A stretch of 64,000 nt of DNA from Siminovitchia sp047228825 (GTDB lineage: Bacteria; Bacillota; Bacilli; Bacillales; Bacillaceae_C), in contig NZ_JBFEGN010000007.1 in the NCBI RefSeq assembly GCF_047228825.1, forward strand, positions 1-64,000, read 5' to 3'. The translations under genes were made by a program, and so were the position numbers. Below, one piece after another: positions 17,314 to 25,835 of the stretch (position 1 is the stretch's first letter; every line of letters starts with the position of its first letter). A model generated the notes under the pieces. It did not search any database and was not told where the DNA came from. It saw only the letters and a list, made by a program, of their open reading frames with translations.

Positions 17314-18175
17314 CTTTTGCGGTGATGAATACATTTACGCCGAGATTTCCAGGGATATGCGGATCGAGAGTACGTTAAAGGCTTTGTCCATTACGAACGA
17401 GCTAAGAGAAAGAAAGATTCCTGGAATCATTGAGATTTATCCGAATAATACGTCCTATTTAATTCGCTATGATCCGAACATTATATCTCCGCATCACTTG
17501 CTTGAATATTTGCGGAATGTGGACAGGATGAAGAATGAACATGAAAGCTTGAACTTTCATTCCAGAATGATTGAGATACCTGTCCTTTATGACGATGAGT
17601 GGACAAAGGAAGTGTCAAGAAAGTACTCAGCGCAGCATGGAGGAGAAGAAAAGCCGAATTTTGATTATGTCATGGAGTTCACGGGATGCAGCAGCAAGGA
17701 AGAGTTTATCAAAGCCCACTCCCGCCCTCTTTACTTTGTCACATCGCTCGGGTTTAAGCCTGGAACGGCATGGTGCTTTCCATTAATAACGGAAAGAGAA
17801 AGAATTATCGAAGTTCCAAAGTATAAAAGTCCGCGGCCGTATACTCCGGAAAGGGCGGTAGGGCTGGGCGGCGCTTTTACAGTGATCTACCCTTCCGATT
17901 CCCCGGGCAGCTATCAATTGATCGGCATGGCGGCAGTACCCGTTTACGATGTTAATCAAAAATTGGAACCGTTTAAAGAAAGCTTTTTCCTGGCAAGGCC
18001 CGGTGATTTATGGAAATACCGGCCCGTATCAGAGGCGGAATATCAAAATATCCGTGAACAAGTGTTAAACGGCACTTACGAATTCAACATGAAACATGTC
18101 ACTTTCTCTGCCACCCGCTACGAGGAGGAAGGGGACTTGTATATCGACGATTTAATGGAGGAACTCCGCTCATGA
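17285..18175 (+). CDS. PxpB/KipI-like carboxyltransferase-domain subunit, divergent
   Basis: A 296-residue protein of the carboxyltransferase subdomain C/D (AHS1, KipI/PxpB) family. It shows MIEIPVLYDDEW, LYFVTSLGFKPGTAWCFPL and GSYQLIGMAAVPVYD, which correspond to PVCYGGEFGPDL, YMIGFAPGFPFVGGM and GGWQLIGRTPLELF of the canonical PxpB at 51216-51929. It is about 60 residues longer and differs at several normally invariant positions (PGTAW for PGFPF). The start TTG 17285 follows AGGAGG by eight bases and overlaps the activator's last codons. It pairs with the next gene and precedes HyuA/HyuB genes, so it probably acts in an ATP-dependent ring-opening or carboxylation enzyme. Confidence 0.85.
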   Translation: MIFFSETKFDFCGDEYIYAEISRDMRIESTLKALSITNELRERKIPGIIEIYPNNTSYLIRYDPNIISPHHLLEYLRNVDRMKNEHESLNFHSRMIEIPVLYDDEWTKEVSRKYSAQHGGEEKPNFDYVMEFTGCSSKEEFIKAHSRPLYFVTSLGFKPGTAWCFPLITERERIIEVPKYKSPRPYTPERAVGLGGAFTVIYPSDSPGSYQLIGMAAVPVYDVNQKLEPFKESFFLARPGDLWKYRPVSEAEYQNIREQVLNGTYEFNMKHVTFSATRYEEEGDLYIDDLMEELRS

Positions 18176-19149
18176 TGAAACTGATTGATCCCGGAATCCG
18201 GACAACTATACAAGATCTCGGCCGGACTGGCTTTTTTCATTTGGGAGTTCCTCCATCCGGAGCTGCTGACAAAATGTCCTTTATGCTCGGCAATGTCCTC
18301 ATTGGCAATCCAACAGATGTGGCAGGACTGGAGATGATGGTAAAGGGCGCCAGCGTTGAATTTGAAAAAAGAACGACCGTAGTCATAACAGGCGCTCCCG
18401 TCGAAGTCAGGTTAAACGGAAACATGCAGCCGATGTGGGAAGTGTTTGAAGTTAAAAAAGGCGATGTGCTGGAAATTGGGAAGATTTCGGAAGGTTTGTT
18501 CAGCTATCTGTGCGTTTCAGGGGGATTGGAAGCGCCGGAGGTGTTGGGAAGCAGATCCAGTTGTTTAGCCAGCGGCTTTCATGGCATCACTGGCCGGCTT
18601 TTATTGGCAGGTGATGAAATCAGAATGGCTGAACCGCTTCCCGGGGCCATTCAGCTTGTGGGAAAAGAAATGATCGAAGAAGCAAAGCCGACATTTGATA
18701 ACAAGGGAACGGCCCATGTTGTTTTGGGGATCACATGTGATCTGGTTAGTGACGAAGGATTGGTTTCCTTTTTAAATACGCCCTGGACGATTCAACCCCA
18801 ATCGAGCCGGACAGCATGCCGCCTGAACGGCGGACACATTGGCTACAAAGAGAGCAAACCGCCGTTTGGCTCAGGAGGAAATCCGGGAAATATTGTTGAC
18901 ATTCCCTATCCGATTGGGGCAGTCATCGTTCCCAACGAAGGAGAAATCATTGTTTTATTAACAGATGGCACGGGCGGAGGCGGATTCGTAACGATCGGAA
19001 CGGTCATTTGGCAGGATATCAACAAATTATCCCAAATGAGGCCTATGTCCACAGTGAAATTTAAAGCCATTACTGTCGATCAGGCGATTGCCATGAGAAG
19101 AGAAAAAGAAAGATTGTTGGAAAGAGTGCGGGAAAGCGTTCAATTTTAA
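18172..19149 (+). CDS. PxpC/KipA-like carboxyltransferase-domain subunit
   Basis: A 325-residue AHS2/KipA-family protein. The N-terminus KLIDPGIRTTIQDLGRTGF, then GVPPSGAADKMSF, matches the start of PxpC proteins (compare the copy at 50206-51219). Family blocks SYLCVSGG and GGFVTIGTVIWQDI are present. ATG 18172 overlaps the stop of the preceding gene, so the two subunits are made together, as PxpB and PxpC are. In known 5-oxoprolinase PxpABC, B and C carry the ATP-dependent step; here no PxpA adjoins, and HyuA/HyuB genes follow instead. Confidence 0.87.
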   Translation: MMKLIDPGIRTTIQDLGRTGFFHLGVPPSGAADKMSFMLGNVLIGNPTDVAGLEMMVKGASVEFEKRTTVVITGAPVEVRLNGNMQPMWEVFEVKKGDVLEIGKISEGLFSYLCVSGGLEAPEVLGSRSSCLASGFHGITGRLLLAGDEIRMAEPLPGAIQLVGKEMIEEAKPTFDNKGTAHVVLGITCDLVSDEGLVSFLNTPWTIQPQSSRTACRLNGGHIGYKESKPPFGSGGNPGNIVDIPYPIGAVIVPNEGEIIVLLTDGTGGGGFVTIGTVIWQDINKLSQMRPMSTVKFKAITVDQAIAMRREKERLLERVRESVQF

Positions 19150-19230
19150 TCATTTTAGGAGGTGGTGGCCCGTCAAACAGCTCTGCAAAAATAAGCAATG
19201 CATTACTTGATAAATAAACTGGAGGGGATT

Positions 19231-21276
19231 ATGTTGAGCAAACAATCAGGCTATCATGTGGCAGTAGACGTAGGAGGCACTTTTACGGACGTATTTGTTT
19301 TTGACGAAAAAACAGGAAAGATGTTTGTTACAAAAACATCTTCTACACCTTCCAATCCGGAAAAAGGGATTCTTGATGGGATTATGAAAGCCGAATTGAC
19401 AGGCGAGCAAATAAAGATGTTCTCCCATGGTACGACAGTGGGGACCAATGCATTAATCGAAAGGAAACTGCCAAAGGCGGCACTTATTACAACAAAAGGA
19501 TTCCGGGATGTTCCCGAAATACGGCGTGGGACGAAGCTTGACCTATGGGATGCATACAACGATGTGGCCGAACCTTATATTAAACGGAGAGACCGTTTCG
19601 AATTGGACGAGCGTGTCGGCTTTAACGGGGAAATGATGAAGGAAGTAGATGAAGCAGAAGTTCGCGAATTAGCCAGAATATTAAAAAGAAGGAAAGTTGA
19701 ATCAGTAGCCATTTGCTTTATGAATGCCTATGTCAACGGAGAAAATGAACGAAAAACGAGGGAAATGCTACAAGAAGAATTGCCGGATGTTTATATTTGC
19801 ACTTCTTCCGATACTCTCCCTGAAATTTTTGAACATGAGCGGATGAGCACAACGATCGTCAATGCCGTACTTGGACCGACAGTCAGCAAGTACATTCATC
19901 TTTTGGAAAGTAATATGAAAGATATCGGGTACGAAGGCGACATCATTGTCCTTCATTCAGGGGGAGGCGTGATGACTTCCCAGACAGTTCCTAAGTATGC
20001 AGCAAGATTGGCAAGCTCCGGAATCGCGGCAGGTGCGATTGCGAGCAAGCATATTGCCAATATGTGCGGATATAAAAATGCGATCGGTCTTGACATGGGC
20101 GGAACAAGTACAGATATTTCGCTGATGTATGACAATGAACTGCGGATTACAAAAGACTGGTACATTGAATATGGTTATCCGATCGGTTTCCCGAGCATTG
20201 AAATCTTGACGATTGGGGCTGGGGGCGGAAGCATTTCTTGGATCGACGAGGGAGGTTCTTTGCGGAATGGCCCGCATAGCGCCGGAGCGGATCCGGGGCC
20301 TGCATGTTACGGCAATGGCGGACTCGAGCCGACAAATACGGATGCAAATCTGGTGCTTGGCAGGTTGAACACGAAGTTAATTGATGGCCAGATGACACTT
20401 GATAAAGAGCTTTCCGTCAGAGTGATTGAAGAAAAGGTAGCGAAGCCGCTGGGTTATGATACTCTCGGTGCAGCCAATGCGATGATCCAGGTAGCCAATG
20501 CAAACATGTGTGATGCGCTGAACTTGATTTCCGTCCGCCGCGGTTATGACCCGCGTGATTTTGCTCTCGTGGCGTTTGGTGGTGCAGGTGCGCTTCATGG
20601 TGCCGATTTGGCCAGGGAAATGGAGATTCCGACAGTCATCGTTCCAGCCCACCCGGGCGTTGCTGCGGCAATGGGCTGTCTGCTTGTGGATGTCCGCCAT
20701 GACATTTCAAAAACGTATGTTGCCAAAGCAGCAGAAGCTACGAAAGAACAATTGGAAAATGAGTTTATCGAAATGGAAAAAGAAGCAACAGAACTTTTGG
20801 CGGAAGAAGGAATCGAAGCCGGGCAGATGAACTTGATTCGCTACATTGATATGCGTTATGTCGGACAGTGGAGAACATTATCCGTTACAATTGACCGTCC
20901 GATTGTCAGTCTGGAAGATGCCATTGAAAGGTTCCACCTGGAGCATGAACGTGAATTTGCTTTTTCCGACCGTGAAAAAGGAATTGAAATTTACGGTTTG
21001 CGTGTGGAAGCAATTGGTACAGTGAAAAAACCCGAATTCGTAAAAGAGCAGCCGGTTGGGACATTGGAAGAAGCCTTAAAAGAAACCCGCCCTGTCTATT
21101 TCCAGGAAGAAGGCGGAATGGTAGAATCGAAGATTTATAACCGTACGAAAATTCCGGTTTTGTCCGAATTCCAAGGCCCGGCAATTATTGAACAGCTTGA
21201 TTCAACGATCGTTGTACCGGCGGATTACAAAGTCAAAATAGACGAATACCGCAATATTATTATGAATCGGATTTAA
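19231..21276 (+). CDS. HyuA-family ATP-dependent hydantoinase/oxoprolinase/acetone carboxylase subunit
   Basis: A 681-residue protein of the hydantoinase A/oxoprolinase family. The actin-like (ASKHA) ATP site is visible in VAVDVGGTFTDVFVFDE at the N-terminus and GLDMGGTSTDISL near residue 290, with TIGAGGGSISW and ALVAFGGAGALH further on. Family members phosphorylate a carbonyl of a cyclic amide or ketone. ATG 19231 follows GGAGGGG; an ATG 33 bases earlier lacks a site. It is followed by the HyuB subunit. The substrate cannot be assigned: hydantoins, 5-oxoproline and ketones are all handled by this family. Confidence 0.9.
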   Translation: MLSKQSGYHVAVDVGGTFTDVFVFDEKTGKMFVTKTSSTPSNPEKGILDGIMKAELTGEQIKMFSHGTTVGTNALIERKLPKAALITTKGFRDVPEIRRGTKLDLWDAYNDVAEPYIKRRDRFELDERVGFNGEMMKEVDEAEVRELARILKRRKVESVAICFMNAYVNGENERKTREMLQEELPDVYICTSSDTLPEIFEHERMSTTIVNAVLGPTVSKYIHLLESNMKDIGYEGDIIVLHSGGGVMTSQTVPKYAARLASSGIAAGAIASKHIANMCGYKNAIGLDMGGTSTDISLMYDNELRITKDWYIEYGYPIGFPSIEILTIGAGGGSISWIDEGGSLRNGPHSAGADPGPACYGNGGLEPTNTDANLVLGRLNTKLIDGQMTLDKELSVRVIEEKVAKPLGYDTLGAANAMIQVANANMCDALNLISVRRGYDPRDFALVAFGGAGALHGADLAREMEIPTVIVPAHPGVAAAMGCLLVDVRHDISKTYVAKAAEATKEQLENEFIEMEKEATELLAEEGIEAGQMNLIRYIDMRYVGQWRTLSVTIDRPIVSLEDAIERFHLEHEREFAFSDREKGIEIYGLRVEAIGTVKKPEFVKEQPVGTLEEALKETRPVYFQEEGGMVESKIYNRTKIPVLSEFQGPAIIEQLDSTIVVPADYKVKIDEYRNIIMNRI

Positions 21277-21315
21277 AACAGGTCAATCATTATACCGAAG
21301 AGAGGGAGCGATATC

Positions 21316-23274
21316 ATGTTGAAAGTGGATACAAAATTAGATCCGGTAACGTTTGAAGTCTTAAAAAATGGCTTTGTCAATTTGGTCGACCAAATGTCAG
21401 AGCAAGTATTGAGAACCTGTTATTCATTTGTCATATACAACCGCGACTTCAGTTCTGCGCTTTGTGACGCCCAAGGAAACACCGTAATGCAGGGAACTCA
21501 GGATATTTCCGTACACGTTGGGACATTGCATTTAACAGCGAAAGCGGTTATTGAGGATTTCGGGGACGATATTCATCCCGGAGATATATTTATTATCAAC
21601 GATCCGTATCGAGGGGGGACCCATTTTAATGATACGCGGATTATCCGTCCTGTTTTTTACGATGGCCAATTAATTGCTTTTATGCAGGTAAACGGCCACT
21701 GGGCAGATATGGGCGGATCCACGCCAGGATCTTTTGATGTCAACGCCAAAACCCATTATGGGGAAGGGGTCCGGATTCCTCCGCTCAGAATTTGGAGCAA
21801 AGGGGAATATTTACATGATGTGGCTCATTTGCTCGTTGCCAACATGCGTGTACCCGAAGAGCGGCTCGGGGATCTGCGTTCCCAGGCGGAAGCGACCAAA
21901 ACGGGAGAAAGACAGTTAATCAAACTGATCGAAAAATATGGACTGGATACCATTCTGACAGCATTTGAAGAAGTCCAAAATTATGTGGAACGCTTAACCC
22001 GTGTGAAGGTAAAAGAGCTTCCGGATGGCGTGTGGGAAACAACTGATTATATTGACATGGATCCTGAAGTGGGCGACGGGCTTATTCCGATTAAAGTCAA
22101 AATGACGATTAAGGACGATGAAATTCTTTACGATCTTTCCGGCTCCCATCAATCGATCGGCTGCTTCTTGAATTCGGCTTTCGGTTCATCCATGTCGGCG
22201 GCATACGCAGGTACGAAAACATTTTTCCCTGATATTCCGCTCAACTCCGGATTTTACCGGGTTGTCCATGTGGATCTGCCGGAAAATACAGTCGTCAATG
22301 CCTGCTGGCCGGTGGCTGTCACTGGGTTTTGTTCGGGAGCGTATGAAAAAATCATGAATGCGTGCTTTGAATTATGGTCACAGATTATGCCTGAGCGCGC
22401 CCTTGCCTGCTCTTTCAACCTGGAGTACCTTCTCATTGGCGGAGATGACAAACGGGAAGGCTATAACAACTATTTCATGTGGTATGATTGGATGGCCGGA
22501 GGCCATGGCGGCCGCAGCACAAAAGATGGAGCGAATGCCTTATCCCCTGTGTTCGGCGTCGGATTGAGCATTCAGCCATGTGAAGGGCAGGAACGTCTGT
22601 CTCCCGTCATTACGACGAAACATGAAATTGTCACTGATTCCGGCGGCCCTGGAAAATTCCGCGGCGGCTGCGGCGTGGAAAAAGGCGGTATCCTGACGGA
22701 AGCAGACGATGCTGTGATGTCTTACTGCTGTGACCGCTCCCGCTCCGTAACGTGGGGAATCTTCGGCGGCTTACCCTCCACTCCGCATGGCGTTCAACTG
22801 ATGAGAGGTGAAGCAGGCAGCGAATTCCTTGGAACGATTTTTTCCAATGTAAAAGTAAAAAAAGGGGATGAATTCACAAGACCATCTGCGGGCGGCGGCG
22901 GTCTCGGCGATCCACTTAAAAGAGATCCGCAAGATGTGCTTGAAGATGTCATTGACGGCTATGTGTCCATTGAAAGAGCGAAGAAAGATTATGGTGTCGT
23001 CATAAAGGAAATTGACAGGGAAATCGATCTCTTTGAAATCGATGAAGAAGCAACAGAAAATGCACGGGAGTATATTAGACTTAACCGCAAAAAATGGCTG
23101 GAAGAAGACCCGGAAAACGTCATGGAAAAATATCATAATGGTGAAGTGGATCTATTGGATCTGATCCGTCATTACGGCATTATTATTGATCAAAAGACAA
23201 ACGAACTGCTTCCGAAGTCAACCGCCCAATACAGAGAAGCGATGAAAAAACGCACATTAACTTATTGGGGATAG
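21316..23274 (+). CDS. HyuB-family hydantoinase/acetone carboxylase subunit
   Basis: A 652-residue hydantoinase B/oxoprolinase family protein. Recognisable blocks are DPVTFEVLKNGFVNLVDQM at the start, HPGDIFIINDPYRGGTHFND (metal-binding region), GHWADMGGSTPGS and GGPGKFRGGCGVEKG, then SAGGGGLGDPLKRDP. It forms the partner of the preceding HyuA gene, 39 bases away, with GAGGGAGCG before ATG 21316. No small third subunit of the acetone carboxylase gamma type is present in the operon. A terminator follows at 23326. Confidence 0.9.
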   Translation: MLKVDTKLDPVTFEVLKNGFVNLVDQMSEQVLRTCYSFVIYNRDFSSALCDAQGNTVMQGTQDISVHVGTLHLTAKAVIEDFGDDIHPGDIFIINDPYRGGTHFNDTRIIRPVFYDGQLIAFMQVNGHWADMGGSTPGSFDVNAKTHYGEGVRIPPLRIWSKGEYLHDVAHLLVANMRVPEERLGDLRSQAEATKTGERQLIKLIEKYGLDTILTAFEEVQNYVERLTRVKVKELPDGVWETTDYIDMDPEVGDGLIPIKVKMTIKDDEILYDLSGSHQSIGCFLNSAFGSSMSAAYAGTKTFFPDIPLNSGFYRVVHVDLPENTVVNACWPVAVTGFCSGAYEKIMNACFELWSQIMPERALACSFNLEYLLIGGDDKREGYNNYFMWYDWMAGGHGGRSTKDGANALSPVFGVGLSIQPCEGQERLSPVITTKHEIVTDSGGPGKFRGGCGVEKGGILTEADDAVMSYCCDRSRSVTWGIFGGLPSTPHGVQLMRGEAGSEFLGTIFSNVKVKKGDEFTRPSAGGGGLGDPLKRDPQDVLEDVIDGYVSIERAKKDYGVVIKEIDREIDLFEIDEEATENAREYIRLNRKKWLEEDPENVMEKYHNGEVDLLDLIRHYGIIIDQKTNELLPKSTAQYREAMKKRTLTYWG

Positions 23275-23325
23275 AGAAAAGAAGGGATACATTCTTTTAT
23301 CAAGAAGAATATGAAACAAGTAAAC

Positions 23326-23370
23326 ATTCCGAAACGAGGGACGAGCCCCTTGTTTCGGATATTCTTTTTA
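23326..23370 (+). terminator. Terminator of the sigma-54 operon
   Basis: TCCGAAACGAGGG pairs with CCCCTTGTTTCGGA, then ATTCTTTTT. Confidence 0.8.
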
Positions 23371-23485
23371 AAAACGTTGGGATTTGTTGGATGATTTCCC
23401 TGCAAGGCTGCAATTGCTTGTGAATAAGTGAACAAAATAAAAAATTGTCAACAATGCCAAGTATTCTTTTTTTCTGAATTTGTAC

Positions 23486-23513
23486 TTGATGTTTTATAGA
23501 AATAGAGTATAAT
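23486..23513 (+). promoter_or_regulatory. Promoter of the ABC importer operon
   Basis: TTGATG (23486-23491) and TATAAT (23508-23513) with a 16 bp spacer, just upstream of a long leader with an intrinsic terminator. Confidence 0.6.
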
Positions 23514-23519
23514 AAATAT

Positions 23520-23617
23520 AAATCTAATATAAGGCAGAGACGATGAGATGAACGCCTGAATTGAAAACCCTTACGAGTAAGCGGGGTTTCTTTCAGTACG
23601 TTTATCTCATTTTTTTG
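23520..23617 (+). promoter_or_regulatory. Leader with terminator, probable GlpP antitermination target
   Basis: The leader opens with TAATATAAGGCAGAGA..ATGAGAT, closely matching the glpD leader at 28992-29016 (TAATATAAGGTCAGAGA..CTGAGA). A long hairpin follows: ATGAGAT-G-AACG (23543-23554) pairs with CGTT-T-ATCTCAT (about 23598-23610), with inner CTGAA..TTCAG and AAACCC..GGGTTT stems, then TTTTTTT. This is a complete intrinsic terminator before the first gene. Because glpP is encoded nearby and glpD has a similar leader, I infer GlpP with glycerol-3-phosphate allows read-through. Confidence 0.65.
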
Positions 23618-23651
23618 TCTTAGTTATCAAACTTATCAGGGGGGGAACGAA

Positions 23652-24689
23652 GTGAAAAAGGTAATAGGATTCGTGGCGAGTGTTTTTTTGGCTGCTGTCA
23701 TGTTGGCAGGGTGTGCAGGTGATTCGTCGGGATCGGGGGAAGGCGGCGAGAAGGGCGATGGGCGCATAACGCTCTATTCGCCTGAAACACCAGATATGAC
23801 GAAAGAATTGAAGCAAAAGTATGAAGAACTAAATGATGAGACAGTGGACGTGCACTATGCAGGTACAAATGTTCTTGTCAATCAAATGATGGCGGAGAAG
23901 GATAACCCGAAGGCCGACGTTTGGTATGGCGGTGGAGGTATTCTTCCTTTCGAGGCTGCGGTGGATAAAGGAATCATCGGATCCTATGTGCCAGATTTTG
24001 CCGCTGATTGGGATGTCGTTGAAGACGGAATAAAAGTGAAGCATGAGGATGGCAAATATGTCGGTGTGGAAATCTTTGTACTTGGATTTTCCTATAACAC
24101 TGAACTTGTCTCCGAAGAAGAAGCACCAAAAACTTGGGAAGATTTACTTGATCCGAAATGGAAAGGAAAAATCCAATTCTCCAATCCAGCAGCTTCCGGC
24201 ACAGCTACCTTAATGGTTATGAGCCAGATGATGCAAAAGGGAGAAGACGAAGCTTGGAAGTATTTTGAGAAACTTGCTGAGCAGGCAAACTCTATGCCGG
24301 ATTCAGGTTCAGCTCCTACAAAAGCGGTATCTATGGGGGAAGCCCATATTGGAGTAGGTTTCGACTTCATGGCGTATGAATTAAAAGCCAAGGGCGAAAG
24401 TGTTGATTTTGTTGTTCCTGATAAAACCCCCATTCTTGTTAACCCTGTATCGGTTGTTGAAGGGGGTCCGAACGAGGAGGGCGGCAAAAAGTTTATTGAT
24501 TTTCTTCTATCTAAAGAAGGGCAGGAAGTATTGGCAAATTGGTACCATATTCCAATTAACCCTGAAGTAGAATCTAAAACACCACTTACTTTGGATAACG
24601 TAAAATCACATGCGGTTGATCTTGATATTGACTGGGTGAATGAAAACTATGACCGTATCCGGAATGAATGGAAAGATAAATTTCAGTAA
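23652..24689 (+). CDS. ABC importer substrate-binding lipoprotein (Fbp/Afu-type)
   Basis: A 345-residue family 1 extracellular solute-binding protein. The signal peptide ends in the lipobox LAGC at about residues 18-21, so it is anchored outside the membrane. The mature part starts ITLYSPETPDMTKEL and contains ADVWYGGGG, FVLGFSYNTELV and PKTWEDLLDPKWKGKI, the pattern shared by iron, 2-aminoethylphosphonate and sugar-phosphate (AfuA) binding proteins. GTG 23652 follows AGGGGGGGAAC. The GlpP-type leader and downstream phosphatase point to a phosphorylated three-carbon ligand rather than iron; this is inference. Confidence 0.9.
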   Translation: MKKVIGFVASVFLAAVMLAGCAGDSSGSGEGGEKGDGRITLYSPETPDMTKELKQKYEELNDETVDVHYAGTNVLVNQMMAEKDNPKADVWYGGGGILPFEAAVDKGIIGSYVPDFAADWDVVEDGIKVKHEDGKYVGVEIFVLGFSYNTELVSEEEAPKTWEDLLDPKWKGKIQFSNPAASGTATLMVMSQMMQKGEDEAWKYFEKLAEQANSMPDSGSAPTKAVSMGEAHIGVGFDFMAYELKAKGESVDFVVPDKTPILVNPVSVVEGGPNEEGGKKFIDFLLSKEGQEVLANWYHIPINPEVESKTPLTLDNVKSHAVDLDIDWVNENYDRIRNEWKDKFQ

Positions 24690-24704
24690 AAGGATGAACG
24701 AACA

Positions 24705-25835
24705 ATGGGGTCAGTTAAAATCAAAAGTTTAACAAAGAAGTTCGGGGATGTTACTGCCTTGGATGATATCAACCTCGATATTCGGGAAGGCGAATTTTTC
24801 GCCCTTCTCGGACCATCGGGTTGCGGCAAGACTACGACAATGAGATGTATCGCGGGATTCGAGGTTCCTACAGGTGGTTCTATTTACATAGGTGATCGCG
24901 AGATGAAAGGGATTCCGGCCAACAGGCGAAATTGCGGGATGGTGTTTCAAAGCTATGCCTTATTTCCGCATATGAACGTTTTTGACAACGTTGCATACAG
25001 CTTGAATATTAAGCTGTTGAATGCTAGCAAATTGTTTGCAAAACTTCCGATATACGCACGCCTTTTATCAAAACGGCTTGGAAAGTCCCCAAAGGATATT
25101 GAAAACAAAGTAATGGAAATGCTTCGTTATGTTGAACTCGACCAGTATGCAGATCGCTTGACGAGTGAGCTTTCCGGAGGCCAGCAGCAGCGTGTCGCAT
25201 TGGCGCGGGCACTAGTCATGGAGCCGGCCGTGCTTCTGATGGATGAGCCGCTTTCCAATCTCGACCAAAAGCTTCGCCACTCGATGCGGAATACAATCCG
25301 CTCCATTCAACAGGATCTTGGAATTACAACCATTTTTGTTACGCATGACCAGGAGGAAGCAATGAGTATGGCGGACCGAATTGCGGTTATGGATCATGGG
25401 AAGGTTATCCAAGTTGGAACACCGACAGATCTATATAGTCAACCGGCGACATCATTTATTGCAGATTTTGTTGGAACGTCCAATATTCTCAAAGCTACAG
25501 TTGATGGAAAAGAGAACGGATTGACAGTTGTAAAAGGGGACGGGTTCGTGTTGCGTTCCTCAAACGGGACGGATAAAACCGAGGTAGATGTCATTATTCG
25601 GCCTGAGCATGTGAAGGTGGCTGATGCAAATAAAACAGTACACGGAGATAATAAAAACGTTATTCAGGGAACGGTTATCATGGCCACATATCTTGGTTCA
25701 ATCGTCCGATATGACGTTCAAGTCGGAAGCTATCAGCTCATTGTTGATACAACGTATTCAGCCGGAACAGGCATTTTTGAAGAAGGAAAAAAGGTGAAAC
25801 TTACGGTAGAACACGAGAGGGTGCTATTGATATGA
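24705..25835 (+). CDS. ABC importer ATP-binding protein
   Basis: A 376-residue ATPase of the PotA/FbpC/AfuC type. Walker A GPSGCGKTT, Q-loop VFQSYALFPHMNVFDNV, signature LSGGQQQR, Walker B VLLMDEPLSNLD and the switch His in VTHDQEEAMS are all intact. Residues about 240-376 form a TOBE regulatory domain. A short insert of about 25 residues lies between the Q-loop and the signature (LNASKLFAKLPIYARLLSKR). It follows the binding protein by 15 bases and overlaps the permease gene by four. Confidence 0.93.
   Translation: MGSVKIKSLTKKFGDVTALDDINLDIREGEFFALLGPSGCGKTTTMRCIAGFEVPTGGSIYIGDREMKGIPANRRNCGMVFQSYALFPHMNVFDNVAYSLNIKLLNASKLFAKLPIYARLLSKRLGKSPKDIENKVMEMLRYVELDQYADRLTSELSGGQQQRVALARALVMEPAVLLMDEPLSNLDQKLRHSMRNTIRSIQQDLGITTIFVTHDQEEAMSMADRIAVMDHGKVIQVGTPTDLYSQPATSFIADFVGTSNILKATVDGKENGLTVVKGDGFVLRSSNGTDKTEVDVIIRPEHVKVADANKTVHGDNKNVIQGTVIMATYLGSIVRYDVQVGSYQLIVDTTYSAGTGIFEEGKKVKLTVEHERVLLI

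Noticed and set aside
19151..19230. ATG 19198 as the start of the HyuA-like gene
   Set aside because: No ribosome site; GGAGGGG sits directly before ATG 19231, where family similarity begins.
23446..23457. Small palindrome ATTGT-CA-ACAAT upstream of the importer promoter
   Set aside because: Too short and A/T-rich to assign to a regulator without comparative data.
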